Shown here one piece after another: positions 1-12,349 of a DNA stretch of 64,000 nt; the first letter of the stretch is position 1; each line of letters opens with the position of its first letter. A program made the position numbers and the translations under genes. Source of the stretch: Hyparrhenia diplandra (Eukaryota > Streptophyta > Magnoliopsida > Poales > Poaceae); the NCBI GenBank assembly GCA_015847255.1, contig JADLZK010009268.1, positions 1 to 64,000 on the forward strand. The letters run 5' to 3'. The notes below the pieces were generated by a model, which ran no database searches, was not told the DNA's origin, and saw only the letters and a list, made by a program, of their open reading frames with translations.

Positions 1-1560
1 CATCTCAATCAGGTGGACTGAGGATAATGGATTGGATTGGCATCATTAATCAGGGCAGTTAATTAAAGAGACGTCAAGACTGGAGAAGCGACACGTAACG
101 GCTCTGAACCGGCAACACGTAGCCATCCCTTTCCTTTGCTTTCTGCCCTGCCGATGGAGTCGAGTCGCATCGCATCGGATCAGAGCGGCGGGCCTCCGCC
201 GAGCATTTGGATTTGATTTTTGGACCACCACCCGCCGGCGCCATCGGCGTCGGTCCATTGGCCGTATGCGAGTTATGCGGGCGGCCCACGGCCTCGTGGC
301 CTCGTGGGGATATGGGGGCCCAGCCAAGACAGCCCCGGTGAGCTGAGCCCTCGCCTCGGCGCCAAGCGCGGCCGTCGCGCTCGCGGTCGCGCCGTATCAC
401 ACGTCGGATCGGACGCCGACGCCGCCCGTCGCCGTCGCGCGTGGGGGGTCTGGCCCAGGCGACGGATCCCGATCGGCTAACCGGCCTCCGCCGCAGCTTC
501 GCTTCGACCGCCGCCGATGTGAAAGTGAAACCGCGTCGCGTCGGCCTTTGTTCATCCTAGTACCAATGAGGAAATTTCCCAAAATTCCCATCCATCCCCA
601 GGCCAGAGTTGCGTTCCTCAGTCTCCACAAACAATCTGACTGACACTCCTACTCCACTGTGCTTGCTTGTGCTGTGACCCTGTGATGGCGTAAGCTGCCT
701 GCCTGTGCGATGCTCGAAAACTCCCGTGCACGCTGCCTGTGCTCGAAAACTATGATCCTTCCGATGCAGGAAAACAGAACATTGGAGTAGGAGAGGAGCC
801 GGGAGCTGACTAATAAAGATCGAGAAATTTGGTACTACTGTACATTAGACAGCGGTGTATTATCACACGAGGAACAGTGAACACAGGGGGTGGTGGTCCT
901 CCTGGGACGACGTCACGTACCCATCATCCTCCGTGCCGGTGCCCTGGTCCATCCGGTTTGTTGCCGAGTCCAAATTTTTGGCCTCTGAGTGTCTAGTTGA
1001 GTTGATGGATGATCTCCTCTCCTTCTCCCTCTCCCGTGGGTCCTTCAATGACTTTTAGCCGGATAATATCCACAGGCAAAGCATAGCTATAGCTAGTTTT
1101 GTTCCCAGCTCTTGCGTTGCCATCGCGCATTCAAAGCAAGATCTCCAAGCCAATCTTCCGCAACTGACCTAACGGTGGTGGTAGGACAGCTCCGGTTCCA
1201 TCCAGTTCCTTCTTTTGGTGGTCACCCTCCTTTAGCAGCCGGAGGACCAGGTGACCTAATCAATGCGCCGCAATTACAACGATCGTTACCATGTTTAATG
1301 CACAGGTGAGAGGTGGAGGATTAAATAAAGAGTCAAATCCAAAACATGCTTCCGCATCCTGACGCGTTAACTGAAACAAGCCAGAGAGACGAGAGTGTAA
1401 CCACAACACTGACATAAGCCAAGTTGAAATCCTTATTATTTTTTGTTTTCATGATTCACGGACGGACAAGAGATCCACATACACCTTTGTTTTGTATATT
1501 TCCCCACCTTTTGCGTTCAAAAGATATGAAGCAGTTGAAACATGGGTCACAAAGGGTAAC
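1..1560. other. No gene recognised; GC-rich block at 200-560
   Basis: I see no convincing coding exon here. Positions 200-560 are very GC-rich and could belong to the promoter or 5' end of a gene lying to the left, but open frames exist on both strands with no recognisable domain. The rest is ordinary mixed-composition sequence ending in the 3' flank of the exonuclease/KH gene. Confidence 0.5.
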
Positions 1561-1572
1561 ATACTAACATCT

Positions 1573-4500
1573 CTAGAACTCCAGCATTCGGCCTCTGAAG
1601 ATGGCCTCGGCTTTCCTGACTTCCTTCACTGGTCAATGATGAACACCTACATTTAGCGCACAGATAAAAACAGGATCAGTAACAAAACTGAAATATGTTC
1701 AGTCAGATTTGTTGCTGCACAACGATTTGTGCTTATATTAACTAAAGACAACGGACCACTATACAATGTCTATGTAGTAGTTAGGAAGACCTCCTAGTGT
1801 GATCTTACAATACTACTAACAACAAGTGGTTTCAAGCAGTTATTGGCCAGTGAGTGCATACAGCTGGAAATGATTCAAGGCAATGATCGAGATATTTAGT
1901 GGCTTGTATCACGTGCAAATGAGATAGAAATTTTTCTTCTGACAGTGAAATTATTATATTATTATAAGAGAATATGATAGGCAGACTGACAGTGAAAACA
2001 AAGGTTGGAAGGGAACTAAAACCAATCTCCACAGGGCAAAACAAAAGGTAAAAAAAAGAGAGAAATATCTGTGCAGAGCCCACCAATTCATTATTCAAAC
2101 AAGGTTGGATCACATACCCTGTCTGGAGGCCCCTTGGCACCACCAATATGGATTTCAACACTGCCCACAGGAACCAAAAAAAAAAGAGAGGATTAATGAA
2201 GTTTAACGGCATAGAGGATGTGATGTTTAAGAAATCAAACTCAAGATGTTTACTTGCAAGATTCTTTCACAGCCATTATCGTTGACCCCTTTCTGCCAAT
2301 AACTCGTCCCATTTTCCCAGGAGGCACATCTAAGACTGACAGGATATCAGCTTCAGGAACATAAGCATCAGCTTCAATGTCATCTATCACAAACATGAAA
2401 CGTCAATCAGCACAACACTCTGCAATGTCAACATACTGATAAAATTGAAACTCTTTGTTCAAAGAACTAACAGATGCAATGTAAACACATCCGTGCCATG
2501 ATAGTGAGGGATTATATCTAGGACCGAACTAGGTTATCAAAAGTTACAAGATTTATAAAACTTCGGGCCTACAATGTCAACTATGGCTGTTCAAAACCAG
2601 TTTTGCCAACCCATGAAAATGTGATTTGATCCAGCAGCCAGCTGCCTCTGCTGCAGCTATTCGCTACCAGTGTCATGTAAATTGCTATACACAGCAAGCA
2701 GTAAACCCGTATTACAATAACAGCCATACATTTCACATTTTATGAAAGACTTGAAACAAAAGGTAAAATGGATTTAGTATGTGGCAAGCTTGTTAATTTC
2801 AAACAGTAGAGTACAAAATCTTATATATACTGACCAGGGACAGGAGGAAGAGGTGACCAATCTGCAAACTGGTTGTCGTTTAAGCAAAAGCACCTACAGT
2901 ACAGCTCACTGCGAACTGCCAGACGCCATAAAGATACTTTGCTTAACTTTTCCATCATGTTCTCATAGATATTGAGAAGGAAGCGGACATCATCTGTGGC
3001 AGCTCGAACCATCATATCAGACAAGGGCCTAATTGTCCAAAAGTTAGGGTCCTGAAATCCATCAATTAATATTATTTGACAGCTTTCCTCAGGAAGATAT
3101 GCCACCAAAAGTTCAAAACAACCGAACAGCTCACGGCAAAACATTATCATAGAAACTAAAACACGACATTTCTTATCCACGAGGATGTTCTAAATAGCAG
3201 GTTGCTGACCTGCCTTAGAAGAATACGGACTTCTTCCTTTTCAGGATATTGTATGCCTACATAAAGCAGTACCACAGTATCACACCATATGGACAATCAA
3301 ACAATAAAAACATAAAATAATGAGGAATTCAATGCACCACATAATACACCAAAACGAGAGTACACAGAGCATAGGGAGCAGCATTAACAGATATGATGTT
3401 TGACAGTAACAGTAACGACACGTTTTTTGTTAAAATATGAATGATGGAACCAATATCATAGGTATCTAGCTGGGCTGCATGCACCTGTGAAATTAGGTAG
3501 TAAAGAATTTTGGCTCAACAAACATACCAGCACTATCACTTTGCTGAAACAAGCAGATCAAGATCAACCATAGGTTACTCACAGGCTGATAATACATATT
3601 TAAGTCTACATGCCATGCACTGAGTGACTATTGTGACGACTTGGAAACTTGCAGCGACCATGAGATACTACTTGCTACTCCCTCCATTCCAAAATATAGA
3701 TCATTTTAGTTTTGTCGTTAGTCAAATTTTTCTAGGTATGACCAAATTCATAGAAAAATACACCAAAATCTACAAATCAAATTAGTTTAGTTTAGTTATA
3801 TCTGTTTCAAAGGCATCACCTAGGCATCCAGGTTTACCAAGGTTGCCTTGGGGGTCTAGTTACGCCTTGTGGCCTAGGCGATAAGGCATGCCCAGCTCAC
3901 CTTGCCGCCTTGGAAACCATGATTATATCCACCATGAAATGTCTTGATAGTGATTTTTTTTTGTATCATAGATGCTAATATATTTTCTACAAACTTGGTC
4001 AAAGTTAGAGAAGTTTGACTTAGGACAACTAAATTGATGAATATTTTTCGAACGGAGGGCATAGTTAAAACCAAAGAGCTCACTCATAATCAAAAGATCA
4101 CTATTGCACTACCACCTTCTGCAACTTAGCATAGTCTACATCTACCACATTATGTTGCCCATTGCTGCTACTAGATCTAGATCTAGAGCAGAGCACAGAG
4201 AAAGAGGATGGAGAGGAAGAGAGAAGGGTGAAGTAGGACGCGGCAGAAGGTTGGAAGAATAATGAAGAATAATAAGTTGTCAATAGTTGACGATGATGGC
4301 TGCCAGCAGCAAGGCCTGAAAAAAGTGAAGAGGGATGGTGGCAATGGTTGCAACACACAAGAATTCACAAGAGTTGATGATAGGAACTTGCATCAATGGA
4401 GGACAAGTGATTCCTAAAGAGGCCAATGGGCTATTTTCTGGCTTTCACTTCATATGTGCTGGTCTAGGAATTTGGGATTCACCATAGCTGCACCGTTATT

Positions 4501-6336
4501 GGATTCTACCAGTCCTAGATGGCTTGTTGTAATGATGTGGGACTAACTGAGCTGTTGGAACTGTGTGTCAAGCCTTGACACAGTCACACAGCTTCGCCTC
4601 GCACTCAAGAGTCAAGATGGTCTTCGACCTTCCGTCAAAGGTCCCAGTAGGACTACTTCGGCAGGTTGGTACTTGATATCCCCAAACAAAAGATTTAATA
4701 CAGCTAAGATAGGATTGAAAGCACATGATGCCTGATTTCTGCTGTTATTATATTTGAAATTTGATTAAAAAATACAACAATCGAATAAAAACACCATCTT
4801 GGTTTGTTATATCTGCACACAAAAAATAGAAAGCATTGTAATCATATTTATACACTGAGTATACAGTAAGACACACCAAGCCTCCAGACTACTAAATCAC
4901 TTGACAAGAATTATGGCCAAACACTTGCAATAGATTCCATTGTATATGACTGACATAAAGGCATAAAGCATACACACATAGGTCACACTTAAGCAAAAGC
5001 TGCACAGATTTATCTATTTTTATTCAGGACTAAGTTTTGCCATATAAAGTGAAAATTGCAGTGAATAAATGTACCATAGAAAATATGTAAAAAAAGTCTG
5101 GTAGCATTCATGAAAAGCATACAGATCCAGAGTATAGGACATACCACAGAATCGTTTATCAGCAAGAAGGTGGACAAAAGATATGTAATTGTAATCCTCA
5201 GGTGTCTTTTTTTTCCTTCCTGCTCCTGCTCTTGTATCAGCCGAATAAGCGATCTGCGAGAATAATAATAGTAATTTAAGCCTTTCTTTCTTGTGGAGAA
5301 TAACCACAGTATCGTACCTAGTACTACAGAGAACACTCTAGAAAGGAGGACGCCACACAAGTACTTATGCAGAGTACAATGTCCCTAACTCATGATAATG
5401 CTAAATTCTAAAGCTTTGAGCCGAAGAAGAAAACACGATCATAGATTTATAGTACAGAGAAATTAACCCACTTATGAAAATCACTAGAAATTGTTCCTAT
5501 AGAGCAAGTAAATATATGTGGTCATCACCTGTGTATCCATCACATTATGCAGTTTGATGCCAAACTGAAAATACAAAAGCCTGCAAAAGGTGATCAAGTC
5601 TAAACTAGTTAGTCAAGTTTACAATCTCCTAAAAGGACAAAAAGAAAACATAGCAAGCTAAAAGTTCTCAAATGCATAATTAGGCACCTCGCTGTCCCTT
5701 TTACAATCATGAATAACTTTGGTGATATGATCAGACTCAAGTGCGGGCTTACAAGCTTGAATAAGTTCCTTTCCACCCTCAATAGCATCAACTAGGTAAA
5801 CAGCATCAGGGAATGCAAGCTGCGATATAAAAACAACCAACGAAAAAGTATCTCACATCAGGATCTTAGATGTAAAGAGATGGACACTTTAGGACAACCT
5901 CAAGAGCAAGACAAGTATATATAAAAGTCAGATCAGATTAGATGAAAAATTAGGCATATTAAGTCTAGGTGCATGAAAGGATACATTTAAATGTGACCCT
6001 TGAATTCAAAGTAATGAAGGATAATTTCGAGCAGAATCAATTCATGGAAAAATGAAGGCCAATGAAGGAAATGAAGTAACAATTTAGTCCAATTATAGGA
6101 AAAACACATGGCTGCCACATACAGAGTGATGTCACAATCATAAAACAAAATCCTATAATAGAACATCATGCCTGATAAGGTTTAGATTTGCTCACCTGCA
6201 TAATACAGAGAGCACCATTGCGACAGAGATCAACACCTTCACAGTCAAATCCAATTACCAACTTCTGGGCAGCTGAGGGTTCAAGAAACTCGACTGGGAG
6301 TTGACCAGGTTTGGTAACGATGTGATAAGGGGGCAT
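1573..6336 (-). CDS. 3'-5' exonuclease domain plus KH domain protein (frame-disrupted)
   Basis: Nine coding exons can be followed on the minus strand with GT-AG borders: 6336-6196, 5819-5688, 5580-5529, 5253-5145, 3256-3210, 3051-2835, 2383-2254, 2160-2118 and 1646-1573. The start gives MPPYHIVTKPGQ, then a DnaQ-type exonuclease motif (FDCEGVDLC), KVIHDCKRDSE, and further on a KH core (PPGKMGRVIGRKGSTI followed by the IGGAKGPPD part). This order matches plant proteins that join a 3'-5' exonuclease to a KH RNA-binding domain, so a role in RNA or DNA end trimming is inferred. An acceptor just upstream of the ATG implies a 5' UTR intron with the promoter near 7,000-7,500. Exon 3 has one extra T (52 bp instead of 51), exon 4 has a compensated +1/-1 pair, and exon 9 lacks one G. 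Read literally the protein stops in exon 3. It is either a pseudogene or carries assembly errors. Confidence 0.8.
3678..4061. mobile_element. Stowaway-like MITE in an intron
   Basis: The left end reads CTCCCTCCATTCCAAAATAT and the right end, read inverted, contains CCCTCCGTTCGAAAAATAT. Both ends are flanked by TA, the Tc1/mariner (Stowaway) target duplication. The middle (about 3,790-3,950) differs in composition and may be a further insertion. It lies in the intron between exons 4 and 5 of the exonuclease/KH gene, a common location for such elements in grasses. Confidence 0.6.
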
Positions 6337-6999
6337 GGTAATTCTGGGTTGTTATCTGCAAGAGAACTCAAGTGATCAAAACAAAGCAATTAAAATAGGT
6401 TCATGGTGCACATCTGTACAAGAACCCAAATCAAGGCAAATTATAAGGACAAAAGCAGTTCCAAGTTCTGAGCAAGATAACCGATCCTAGCGAAAGCAAA
6501 AAATCTACCAGGAAAACACACAGGTAGCTAGATGCAGCCAATTTCACTGCCAAACTATTAAGTCAATGGGTAAGGTGCATGGGAATGGAACCACAAGAAC
6601 CCCTTTGTTCCAGAATTTCTGGTACAATGCAGATACACAACTAATTCCCTATCAATGCTAAAAGAGTACTGATGAAGTAGCAAGCACTAGTTAGCAGGTA
6701 ATTATCACAAGCACTAGGATATCTAGGAATTATTTGCACAATACAAAACTATTGGCAGTTCAAGACCACAAGTATTTCACTCGGAACTATCGGCATTCAC
6801 TCCATGAAGTCGTCCTGCAATCCCACCCCCAAAAAATTCCAGTCCTAGAGCAACCCGCACGAGGTGGCTAGCTGAGCAAACAAAAAGCATCTGCATACCA
6901 GCATTACGAGCCCTAAAACCCTAAGATTAAACCATGACACAAAACGCTCCGACAAAATAGAGCAAGGTAGAAGCTAAAACACAAGTACACAAGGACTAA

Positions 7000-7520
7000 A
7001 CGAACTCCCAGAACCCTAAAACCAGCGGACGCCGATGCGGCACCTCGAGCGCAGACTCAGGGGGCTCGCCTCGCGCGGGCGCAGCACTATGAGCGCGAGT
7101 CAGGGGGCACTTCAAGCGAAACGGAGCAGCGGGCAGCAGGATCGCAGCGACCTTGACCCGCCACAATTTATACCGCGCGCAGAGCAACACTGGGAGAGCC
7201 GAGCCACCAGGAGGATGAAGAGAGAGAGGGGGAGGCAGAGGCAAGTGCCGCACCTGAGGGGGGCGTCGGCGTCCGCGGCGACGGCGGCGGGGGTCGAGGG
7301 GCTCGGAATGGTGGGAGGCCATCCCGATCCCCTCACGATCGCTCGCACGGGGGAGGGAGGCAGGAGGAGGCGGGCGCACCGGCGACGGAGAGGAACAAGG
7401 ACGAAAATGGGGGGACGAACACGAGGGGTGCGCGGCTGTACTACTGTATAGTACAGTCGCCGCGCCGGTGCTTCGACGACGGTTTCTGGCGTGTTCCGCG
7501 GCTGTCGTCGTCGGTTGGGC
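7000..7520 (-). promoter_or_regulatory. Probable 5' UTR/promoter region of the exonuclease/KH gene
   Basis: This is a GC-rich island upstream of the ATG at 6,336 on the minus strand. A splice acceptor (TTCTCTTGCAG) just 5' of that ATG shows that the transcript begins further upstream, and this island is the only GC-rich block nearby. The exact transcription start and first donor are not identified. Open frames on both strands here look like composition effects. Confidence 0.4.
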
Positions 7521-7559
7521 TTGGGCCTGTTCACTCATTGCGTGAGCTCCACCGGCAGC

Positions 7560-9240
7560 CCAATCTGTGCTGATGATGCAGATGCTGTGGGACACTCTGA
7601 ACTATCTCTAAATTTTTTTTTTTTAAATCTGAAAATACCCTAGAGCAAAGCTTCCAAAACATAGATTAAGCTCTCAAGAAATAGAAAACTATTCCAAAAA
7701 TATAAATCCTCTGATTGATATCTAAAAGTATTTTAGAACCTTTCGCAAAATATTCTAATTAAACTTCTTCAACTTTAATCAAGATTCGAGTTTATAGAAA
7801 ATGCATAAAAATCTATATCATCAATTGACAGTGAGAAATGGACAAGGCTGAAGGACTCCATAATGACATTTCTTGTTTCATGAGGATCAAGAAAAATATT
7901 TGGATCATCGCATCTGGAGTCCCGAGGACAAATAAATGGTTTTTCTCGCCGAAGTCTTCCACGTGTCTGATATCCGTCACATCAAATCTTTTGACGCATA
8001 AATGGAGCATTAAATGTAAGTAAATAAAAACTAATTATATAATTTGGAAAGTCTGAGACGAATCTTTTGAGTCTAGTTAGTCCATGGTAGGACAATAATT
8101 ACCAAATACAAAATGCTACAAGAAATTTAACCCATATATATTTCACCAACTAAACAGGCTGATTTCTCTATAGGCCATCTGATGGGTTGGTCGGCATGCT
8201 CAGGCCCGACAAATGGAACTGGACATGATAGTTTTTTTCTCATGTTCCGAGGTTGGTTGAAAGCCCTATGTTTTTTTGGAAAATTATATGACTACACAAC
8301 GGTTTTTTTTTTTTACACCAAAGAAAAGAAGAAGAATAAAATCCATAAAAGTTCCTAACCAAAAAATGTGATTTCTAAAGATTTTGTTGTAATTCGAGTA
8401 AATTTAACATTTTTTGAAACTGTAGTGTAGGATGAAAATGTCTATTTTTAGGATTATAGTAACTATAAGGAGTTTATTCTTGTTTATGGCAAACCTATTT
8501 TTATTTTACTATTAATATGTGAAAAAAAAATATAAACTAAAAAAATAACATGAATATCAATCTCTACGATATACTCCATGCGAGATATTTATGGAACAAG
8601 TCATGCTGCAGTGGCAATGATGATCCATGATTAAATTTTAATAGATCATAGTAAAAACATCTTGTAAGTTGCAAGATGTTTAGCTTTCATTATAAAATAA
8701 CTATATTGTTTTCTCTAGAAAAACTATATGACTGCACACTCATAATTATTTGATAGAGTGAATTTCACATCGTGGACACTATGTGTTGATTAAGATGATG
8801 TCTATTTATATTTTATAACATAGTACGTAGTAAGTAATAGTGTCGTTGCAAGGTGAATTAAATGCACCAAGTTGATTAGATTTGTTGTCGTGGAACACAT
8901 TTGCATTCAAGGTTAGTCTTAGACATGACAACGTCACTGCATTTTTGTAAATATATCACACTAAAAGATGTTACTATTCAATGATAAATAGTGTGTCCGA
9001 TAATAGTGAGACACTTGTGGTGGCTTCATAAATAGCAAGTAGTGTTAACTGAAGCTCACATATAAAATATTTTTGTTTCAACAATGATGTGAAGAAGTAA
9101 AGAATCCTTACAAGTTGCAATAGGAAGGATCAAAATTGACAACGAAGCTACATTTAGATTCATCAAAATTGAGAACAAGCTAACATTTACTCCGTGCATT
9201 CATAAAGTAAGGCATATGAGATACAACAAGACATATGATA
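7560..9240. other. AT-rich spacer, no gene seen
   Basis: The stretch is AT-rich with frequent homopolymers and no recognisable protein. It contains the MITE remnant annotated separately at about 8,010-8,160. Two similar short phrases about a 'tatatgact(a/g)cacac' core occur near 8,285 and 8,728 and may mark an old repeat. Confidence 0.5.
8010..8160. mobile_element. MITE remnant related to the 25,706 element
   Basis: The text TTAAATGTAAGTAAATAAAAACTAATTA, the phrase GAGACGAATCTTTTGAG and the run of GTAGGACAATAATTACCA-like bases match, in the same order, the interior of the complete element at 25,706-25,975. The right end reads CAACTAAACAGG instead of the full terminal repeat. No left terminal repeat was found, so this looks like a truncated relative. 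Confidence 0.5.
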
Positions 9241-9475
9241 GCCCTTTGGTTCGAGTTTGTGTAACGGGCAACCTGACTACCGCGATTGAGGAACTCGATG
9301 AAATCACTTTTGGAAAAGTCCTAATATTTTTTAGTCCTAGGGACTTTTGGAAAAAATACTCTCGAAGAGGTGCTTCATAGACTTTTAGTAAAAGAAAAAC
9401 TCCCTCATGTTTCGTTTTACTTTTATTAGTCCTAACACAAAAAGTCCCTATAACAGAACCCCCGTGCCAAACTGA
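9240..9475. mobile_element. Possible Tourist-like MITE
   Basis: The segment contains inverted phrases built around TTTTAGTCC and GGACTTTT and has ends resembling 'ccctttggttc' and 'gaacccccgtgcc'. Such inverted AT-rich elements are common in grasses. The ends and the target duplication are not clear, so the boundaries are approximate. Confidence 0.35.
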
Positions 9476-9539
9476 TTATGCTCACATTTTTGCTGGATCG
9501 ATCACCGTGCTCGGTCAGTAGCGGGAGCGGAGCGAATCC

Positions 9540-10580
9540 TTTTTTGAAACGAACCGGCAGCAGCTCTGCCTGTTATATTGAAAAGAGAGGGTGCCAGACG
9601 GCGAAAAACCCAGTTCACAAAGCTGTACAGAAAGAAAGGAAAAGAGGTCCAAAAGAAGCTGGAAAACTGTAAAAAGAAAAACCAGACAGGAGCTAAGAGG
9701 GCGGTGAAGGCGTATGGGCGTAAAGGTGTTTGGCTCTGCTATCATCGATCCATAACCTCGCCTCATCTTTGATCCTCTGAAGGACCGCCCCGTTGGTTGC
9801 CTCTGAACGATCAAAAACCCTCGCATTTCTCTCCTTCCATACCTCCCAAGCACACCAAGATGATCAACGATCTGACTCCTTTCCTGTTAGCTGCAGAGCC
9901 ATTCACGAGGTTTGTCGACCAGCTGTGGAGGTTGTCGCTCTGCTGCCATGCGCTTGGTTGCAGAGTTTCATTATGTGCCCAGGCTGCTACCTCGCTCCAT
10001 ATCCTTCCGGGACGAATCTGGTCCTTGAATAGATGAACTCCCTGCTTTTCGGGTGTCTTCTCGCAAAGGGTGCATGTTGGTTGGTTGGGCGGTTCCTTGC
10101 TTTGCAGCCTATCGGCCGTCCATACTCTATTTTGGATCGCAAGCCAGCTGAAGAATTTGCACTTTGGTGGTGCCCAGGCCTTCCAGATGATGCTCTCAAA
10201 ATTATTGAGAGTTGCCCCAATGAATTGCGCTTGGTATGCCGAAGATGTTGAATATTCATTTTTTGCCCCAATTTTCCAAGTAATGGCGTCCGGGACCTCT
10301 GGCGTAAGCGTCAAATGCCTAGTTTCTCGCCACAGTTGAATGTATTCTGTTAGGTGCGCAGTGGTGAAGTTCCCATGGTGTAGGTCAATGTCTTGGATCC
10401 AGTTGTTGTTTGCAAGGGCCTGCCGCACGGTGCGATTCTTCCTCCTAGAAATGGAGTAGAGTTTTGGGGCAACATCGCAGGGTCTTTGCCCATGCATCTA
10501 GGGACTTGTCCAGAACAAGGCCTTATTTCCATCTCCCACCGTGAGCGTACGTAGTGGATGCCGCGAAGAGCAATTTGTCC
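9540..10580 (-). mobile_element. LINE (non-LTR retrotransposon) 3' fragment
   Basis: Minus-strand sequence encodes the C-terminal part of a plant LINE reverse-transcriptase protein. The zf-RVT segment is visible: WKAWAPPKCKFFSWLAIQNR, then LQSKEPPNQPTCTLCEKTPE, VHLFKD and RIWSEVAAW. Upstream pieces in other frames (FAASTTYA, then HGQRPCDVAPKLYSISRRK) show single-base frameshifts. The 3' end (towards 9,540) carries the common grass LINE tail phrase and a short A run. The catalytic reverse-transcriptase and endonuclease domains are absent, so this is a 5'-truncated dead copy. Confidence 0.75.
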
Positions 10581-10589
10581 GTTCTGTTA

Positions 10590-11165
10590 CTGGAGTGTCC
10601 CCGCCCAAATCGATGGACGTGTTTGGTGATTTGCTTGCTCAGGCAAAGGTGTGCATCCGGCGGAGGTTGAGGGCGGTGCATCAAAGCATCAATGGCACAC
10701 ACGACGATAAACCGGCAGTCCGGCACACACGGACATTGCAAAAAGCAATCAAGCAAGAAAAGCAGATAATTGTAGAACGAGGGTACTCATATCCAATGCC
10801 CGACCGTGTTTCGTCCCACCGTTGGAGAGTATACGCTGTTTTTTTTTTTTAAACGGAGAGAGGAGCGTACGTTGGGACGAAAGAATTGGAGAGGCAACCG
10901 GTGGCAACGAATACACTGTGGAAATATATTGATCTGCTTTTTCAGCAACACGCGCGTGATGGCGATGACAAATGCTGATAGGGCTGTCGGGTTTCAGCTT
11001 ATTTAAGCCGCGTGACCCCACATGAGCTCCTCGTACACCAGGACCACACGAAGAATAAGAGGTGTGTTGACCATCGTGGTCAACTGGCCGTTGGATGGAG
11101 CAGATCCACGGCATCAGGACTTGTGTTTGTGGTGCTATGGGGTTACCTGGAACAACGGCAACGAC
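10590..11165. other. Spacer between two LINE fragments
   Basis: No coding feature is recognised. A T-run followed by AAACGGAGAG near 10,840 may be the tail of another old insertion. The remainder is unremarkable. Confidence 0.4.
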
Positions 11166-12343
11166 GTAACGTTTTTTTTACAAGAAAACATTGCATTCAT
11201 AATTGTTAAAAGCACAAAGCTGTTAGAACCATTACACCGTTAATGGTTACATGTTTGAGTGCCTCAAGAAAGGGCACCCTTGATCATGTGTTGGATCAAG
11301 TGAGTCAGCCATTTGATTGCATCGCCTTGGAATATTGTACGCCCTGATGGAATTACCTGCAATAGCTGAAGAAACAATCTCTATATATGGCTTGATAGTC
11401 CAATCTGGCGGGTCAGCTCTGTTGTTTCCGTTGATGAAGTTAATTAGCAGCTGGTTGTCTGCTAGAAGGGTTGATTCACCCCTGTTGAGCCTGCATAGAA
11501 CTGAGGCAGCCAGGGCCTGAGCTGCGGCCTCAGCCATGACAATCGAGGTAACCTGCTGCATCCTAGCCTTGATGAAGACATTGGTAAGTGACGTAGTGGA
11601 GGTGTCGACCATGAAGATGCCCAACCCTTCCTCTCTTGATGTGATCACTGGCCGGTCTGGAGGTGTTGAAGCATCCGTGTAGCACCTGAGACCCTGTATA
11701 GAAGGAGTTTGAAGCAGATACCTGTCGTTGGCGCTATCCAGTGATTGTGAGTGTCGTCGATGCTAGACCAACATGGGTTGAGTCGATGGACCCGGTGCGG
11801 CTTCGGTGTTGGGCTGTGGGTTTGTGCTCGTTGAGGCTATGTCTTTGTTGGATCCCCTTTGGATGGAGGTGAGCGGGTTGAGGACCAAACTGTAGAGTTC
11901 ATACCTTGGTCGACAGGGTTGTTCTTAGCTTGGTGGAGTTTGGCTTCTTGGTTTGCTGTTGCTTGTAGGTAAGTCTGCATATGAGCTTCGGTGACCTTAT
12001 GTACCTGAAACGAGCTCCATGTTTCCCCCTAAAATCTGTTGTCATTTCGAGTTTTCCATATATACCACATAATAAATAAAAAATTAAATAGAGTGTTATC
12101 AGAGGGGTTAGGAGTAAGCAGGAGAGGTAAAGTGATCCGGATACCATCCTCGGAATGTGTGATGCTTTGCACTTGAATGGGAGGGTTAATTTGAAGCCCA
12201 TACCTAAGTTGGTAATGCACATTGAAAGAAGAGATGGTTGTCGTCTTCTATGGCTCCATAGTAAGTGCAAAGTGTTGGTCAATGTGGATGAGTATCTACC
12301 GGTTCTTTCTCCGGTCGCCGCCGCTCTTCTAATTAGTCTCTAG
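11166..12343 (-). mobile_element. LINE 3' fragment with RNase H domain
   Basis: On the minus strand a zf-RVT end (PTLCTYYGAIEDDNHLFFQC, with one frame slip) is followed by a linker containing FNFLFIMWYIWKTRNDNRF and then an RNase H-like domain from 11,648 to 11,247 (GLGIFMVD, VMAEAAAQALAASVL, LLADNQLLINFING, IPRRCNQMADSL). This is the usual C-terminal order of plant L1-type LINEs. The minus-strand 3' end finishes in a run of eight A near 11,172-11,179, consistent with target-primed insertion. It differs from the fragment at 9,540, so these are two separate insertions or a rearranged pair. Confidence 0.75.
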
Positions 12344-12349
12344 GTAGAG

